Of a DNA stretch of 64,000 nucleotides, positions 62,438-64,000 are shown piece by piece. The DNA lies in NCBI GenBank assembly GCA_021292165.1, contig CM037878.1, positions 1,240,001 through 1,304,000 on the forward strand. The letters are read 5' to 3'. This DNA is from Shinisaurus crocodilurus (lineage: Eukaryota; Chordata; Lepidosauria; Squamata; Shinisauridae). The translations under genes were made by a program, and so were the position numbers. Position 1 is the first letter of the stretch. Each line of letters begins with the position of its first letter. Below the pieces are notes generated by a model that saw only the letters and a program-made list of their open reading frames with translations, did not search any database and had not been told where the DNA came from.

Positions 62438-62448
62438 TCCCCCCCTTT
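62438..62448 (-). other. Polypurine tract of copy C
   Basis: AAAGGGGGGGA on the minus strand before LTR C. Confidence 0.85.
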
Positions 62449-62495
62449 AAGGAGATGAGACTGGGAGGGAATTCCTGCCAGACCTCATCTTCTAC

Positions 62496-63248
62496 TTATT
62501 CTTCAGTGTGAATCCGAGACAAGCTATCAGCCAATACATTCTCCCTTCCCTTAATACGAACTATGGAAAATGTATAATCTTGTAAGGCCAGACTCCACCG
62601 TAACAACTTCCCATTTGAATTTTTCATTTTGTTTAGCCAACACAAAGGAGAATGATCTGTCTGTAATTGAAATGACCTCCCCCAAAGGTAAGGCCGTAAT
62701 TTCCCCAAAGCCCACACGATGGCTAAACATTCTTTTTCAATGGTGGACAGATTTCTTTCCCGAGGGATCAACTTCTTACTCAAATAGGCCACCGGCACCA
62801 GTTGCCGATCCGGTCCCTCCTGTAACAGCACCGCCCCAACCCCAGTTGCCGATGCATCTGTTTGTAACACAAAAGGAGAGGAAAAGTCAGGGGCTCTCAG
62901 GATAGGTGCTGCCGTTAGTTTGTCTTTAAGAAGGTCAAAGGCCTGCTGGCACCTTTCTGTCCAAATTACTCGCACTGGTTTTCTTTTCTGACACAGGTCC
63001 GTCAAAGGCGCGGCAATAGTACTGTAATGGGGTACAAATCTCCGATAGTAGCCAGCTAGCCCCAGAAAAGATTGAACTTGTCTCTTAGTTTGGGGCACAG
63101 GCCAATCTCGGATGGCTTCCAACTTTGCTTCCAGAGGCTTGATATTTACACTCCCCACCCTATGGCCAAGGTACACCACCTCCCCCAAACCAAATTGACA
63201 TTTTGGAGCTTTTATCGTTAACCCAGCTTCTGTAAGCCGCTCGAACAC
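62496..63248 (-). pseudogene. Copy C, RT thumb and RNase H
   Basis: 250 codons open without the TAG of copy B; all RNase H acidic motifs are present. Still separated from the RT palm by the shared TGA. Confidence 0.9.
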
Positions 63249-63251
63249 TTG

Positions 63252-64000
63252 TCAAAGATGATCCAGATGCTCTTCCCAAGTCTGCGAAAAAATGGCTAAA
63301 TCATCTAAATAAGCACAGGCAAAGGCCCCCAGCCCATTCAACAGTTTATCCATTAGACGCATGAAGGTTAATGGTGCCGATTGGAGACCAAACGGAAGGA
63401 CGGTGAACTCGAATAGCCCTTTATGGGTAACAAAAGCAGTTTTGGGGGCATCCTCTTCTGCCAGAGGCACCTGCCAATATCCCTTAGTCAAGTCCAAAGT
63501 GGTAATGTACTTGGCTGTTCCCAATTGTTCTATCAGATGGTCTGCTCTGGGCATGGGGTAGGGGTCTAGATGTGTCAATTCATTAATTTTTCTAAAATCT
63601 ATACAAAATCTCACTTCTTGGGACTGCTTCTTGCTCACCAGTACAATAGGAGAAGACCACATGCTCTGGGACGGTCTAATAACACCCAGATCTAACATAG
63701 ACTGTAATTCCTGTTCAATAATTTCTGCATGTCGGCCTGTAGCTCGATAGGGATAGGAGCGCACGGGAGCATGTTCCCCTGTCGGAATGGCATGTTGTAC
63801 TAACGTCGTTCTCCCTGGAATGCTGGAAAACAAAGGAGCAAAATCTGTAATTAATTGCTGCAATCCTTGGCGTTGCTGTAGGGGCAAAGTTAAAGGCCAG
63901 TGTATTTCCTCTATCCCTCCTTTCTGTTGACATTCTTCTAACAGATCCAAAGGCCCATCCAGCTCTTCGGGCCCAGGCTGAAGGGGAAACACAAAATCTT
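63252..64000 (-). pseudogene. Copy C, reverse transcriptase and end of integrase (runs off window)
   Basis: Open from the right edge through the integrase/RT linker (PLQPGPEELDGPLDLLEE) and RT motifs SSPIVLVSKK, LDLTKGYWQ, LPFGL and YLDD, to the TGA at 63252-63254. No hAT insertion. The rest of copy C lies beyond 64000. Confidence 0.9.

Overview
The window is eukaryotic nuclear DNA from a vertebrate, almost certainly a squamate reptile. It holds spliced exons with GT/AG borders, CR1, L2-like and L1 LINEs, 5S-rRNA-headed and tRNA-headed SINEs, many hAT-type foldback elements and a young Ty3/gypsy-type array. The species cannot be fixed from the sequence alone.

The only host gene I can support is OPA1, the mitochondrial inner-membrane fusion GTPase. 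It lies on the minus strand, with exon 1 in a CpG island near 42.08 kb and exons running leftward to exon 11 at 1.06-1.13 kb. The rest of the gene lies beyond the left edge. Thirteen coding exons were placed by homology to human OPA1 (from memory) and by splice sites. They include both alternative exons 4b (54 nt) and 5b (111 nt). Together they give 432 codons: import signal, transmembrane segment, protease-processing region, coiled coil and the start of the GTPase domain.

Most of the remaining sequence is mobile DNA. Bases 1-527 carry the start of a cysteine-rich, possibly DIRS-like, ORF on the minus strand. Intron 10 (1.1-7.3 kb) holds an L2-like 3' end, a 1.6-kb TA-flanked GC-rich inverted-repeat element, a decayed L2-like LINE, and two CR1 3' ends tail to tail beside exon 10. 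Introns 2 to 8 hold SINEs, hAT foldbacks, possible solo LTRs and microsatellites. Intron 1 (31.5-42.05 kb) contains a nearly complete L1 (33.6-39.1 kb) with a 14-bp target-site duplication, inserted beside an older L2-like LINE.

Upstream of OPA1 (42.3-64 kb) are an RTE-like LINE remnant split by a GACTCG-rich hAT element, a C-rich minisatellite, and an L2/CR1-clade LINE (46.56-49.11 kb). That LINE is cut by a tandem LTR-retrotransposon array (49.11 kb to beyond the right edge). The array reads LTR-internal-LTR-internal-LTR-internal, with each internal region sharing LTRs with its neighbours, all on the OPA1 strand. Gag resembles the SCAN domain, and integrase lies upstream of reverse transcriptase in one reading frame: the Gmr1-like arrangement, Ty3-type enzymes in Ty1/copia-like order. 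All three copies share the same in-frame TGA in reverse transcriptase. Copy A also carries a 913-bp hAT insertion and a 336-bp chimeric duplication. The array is the most interesting part of the window.
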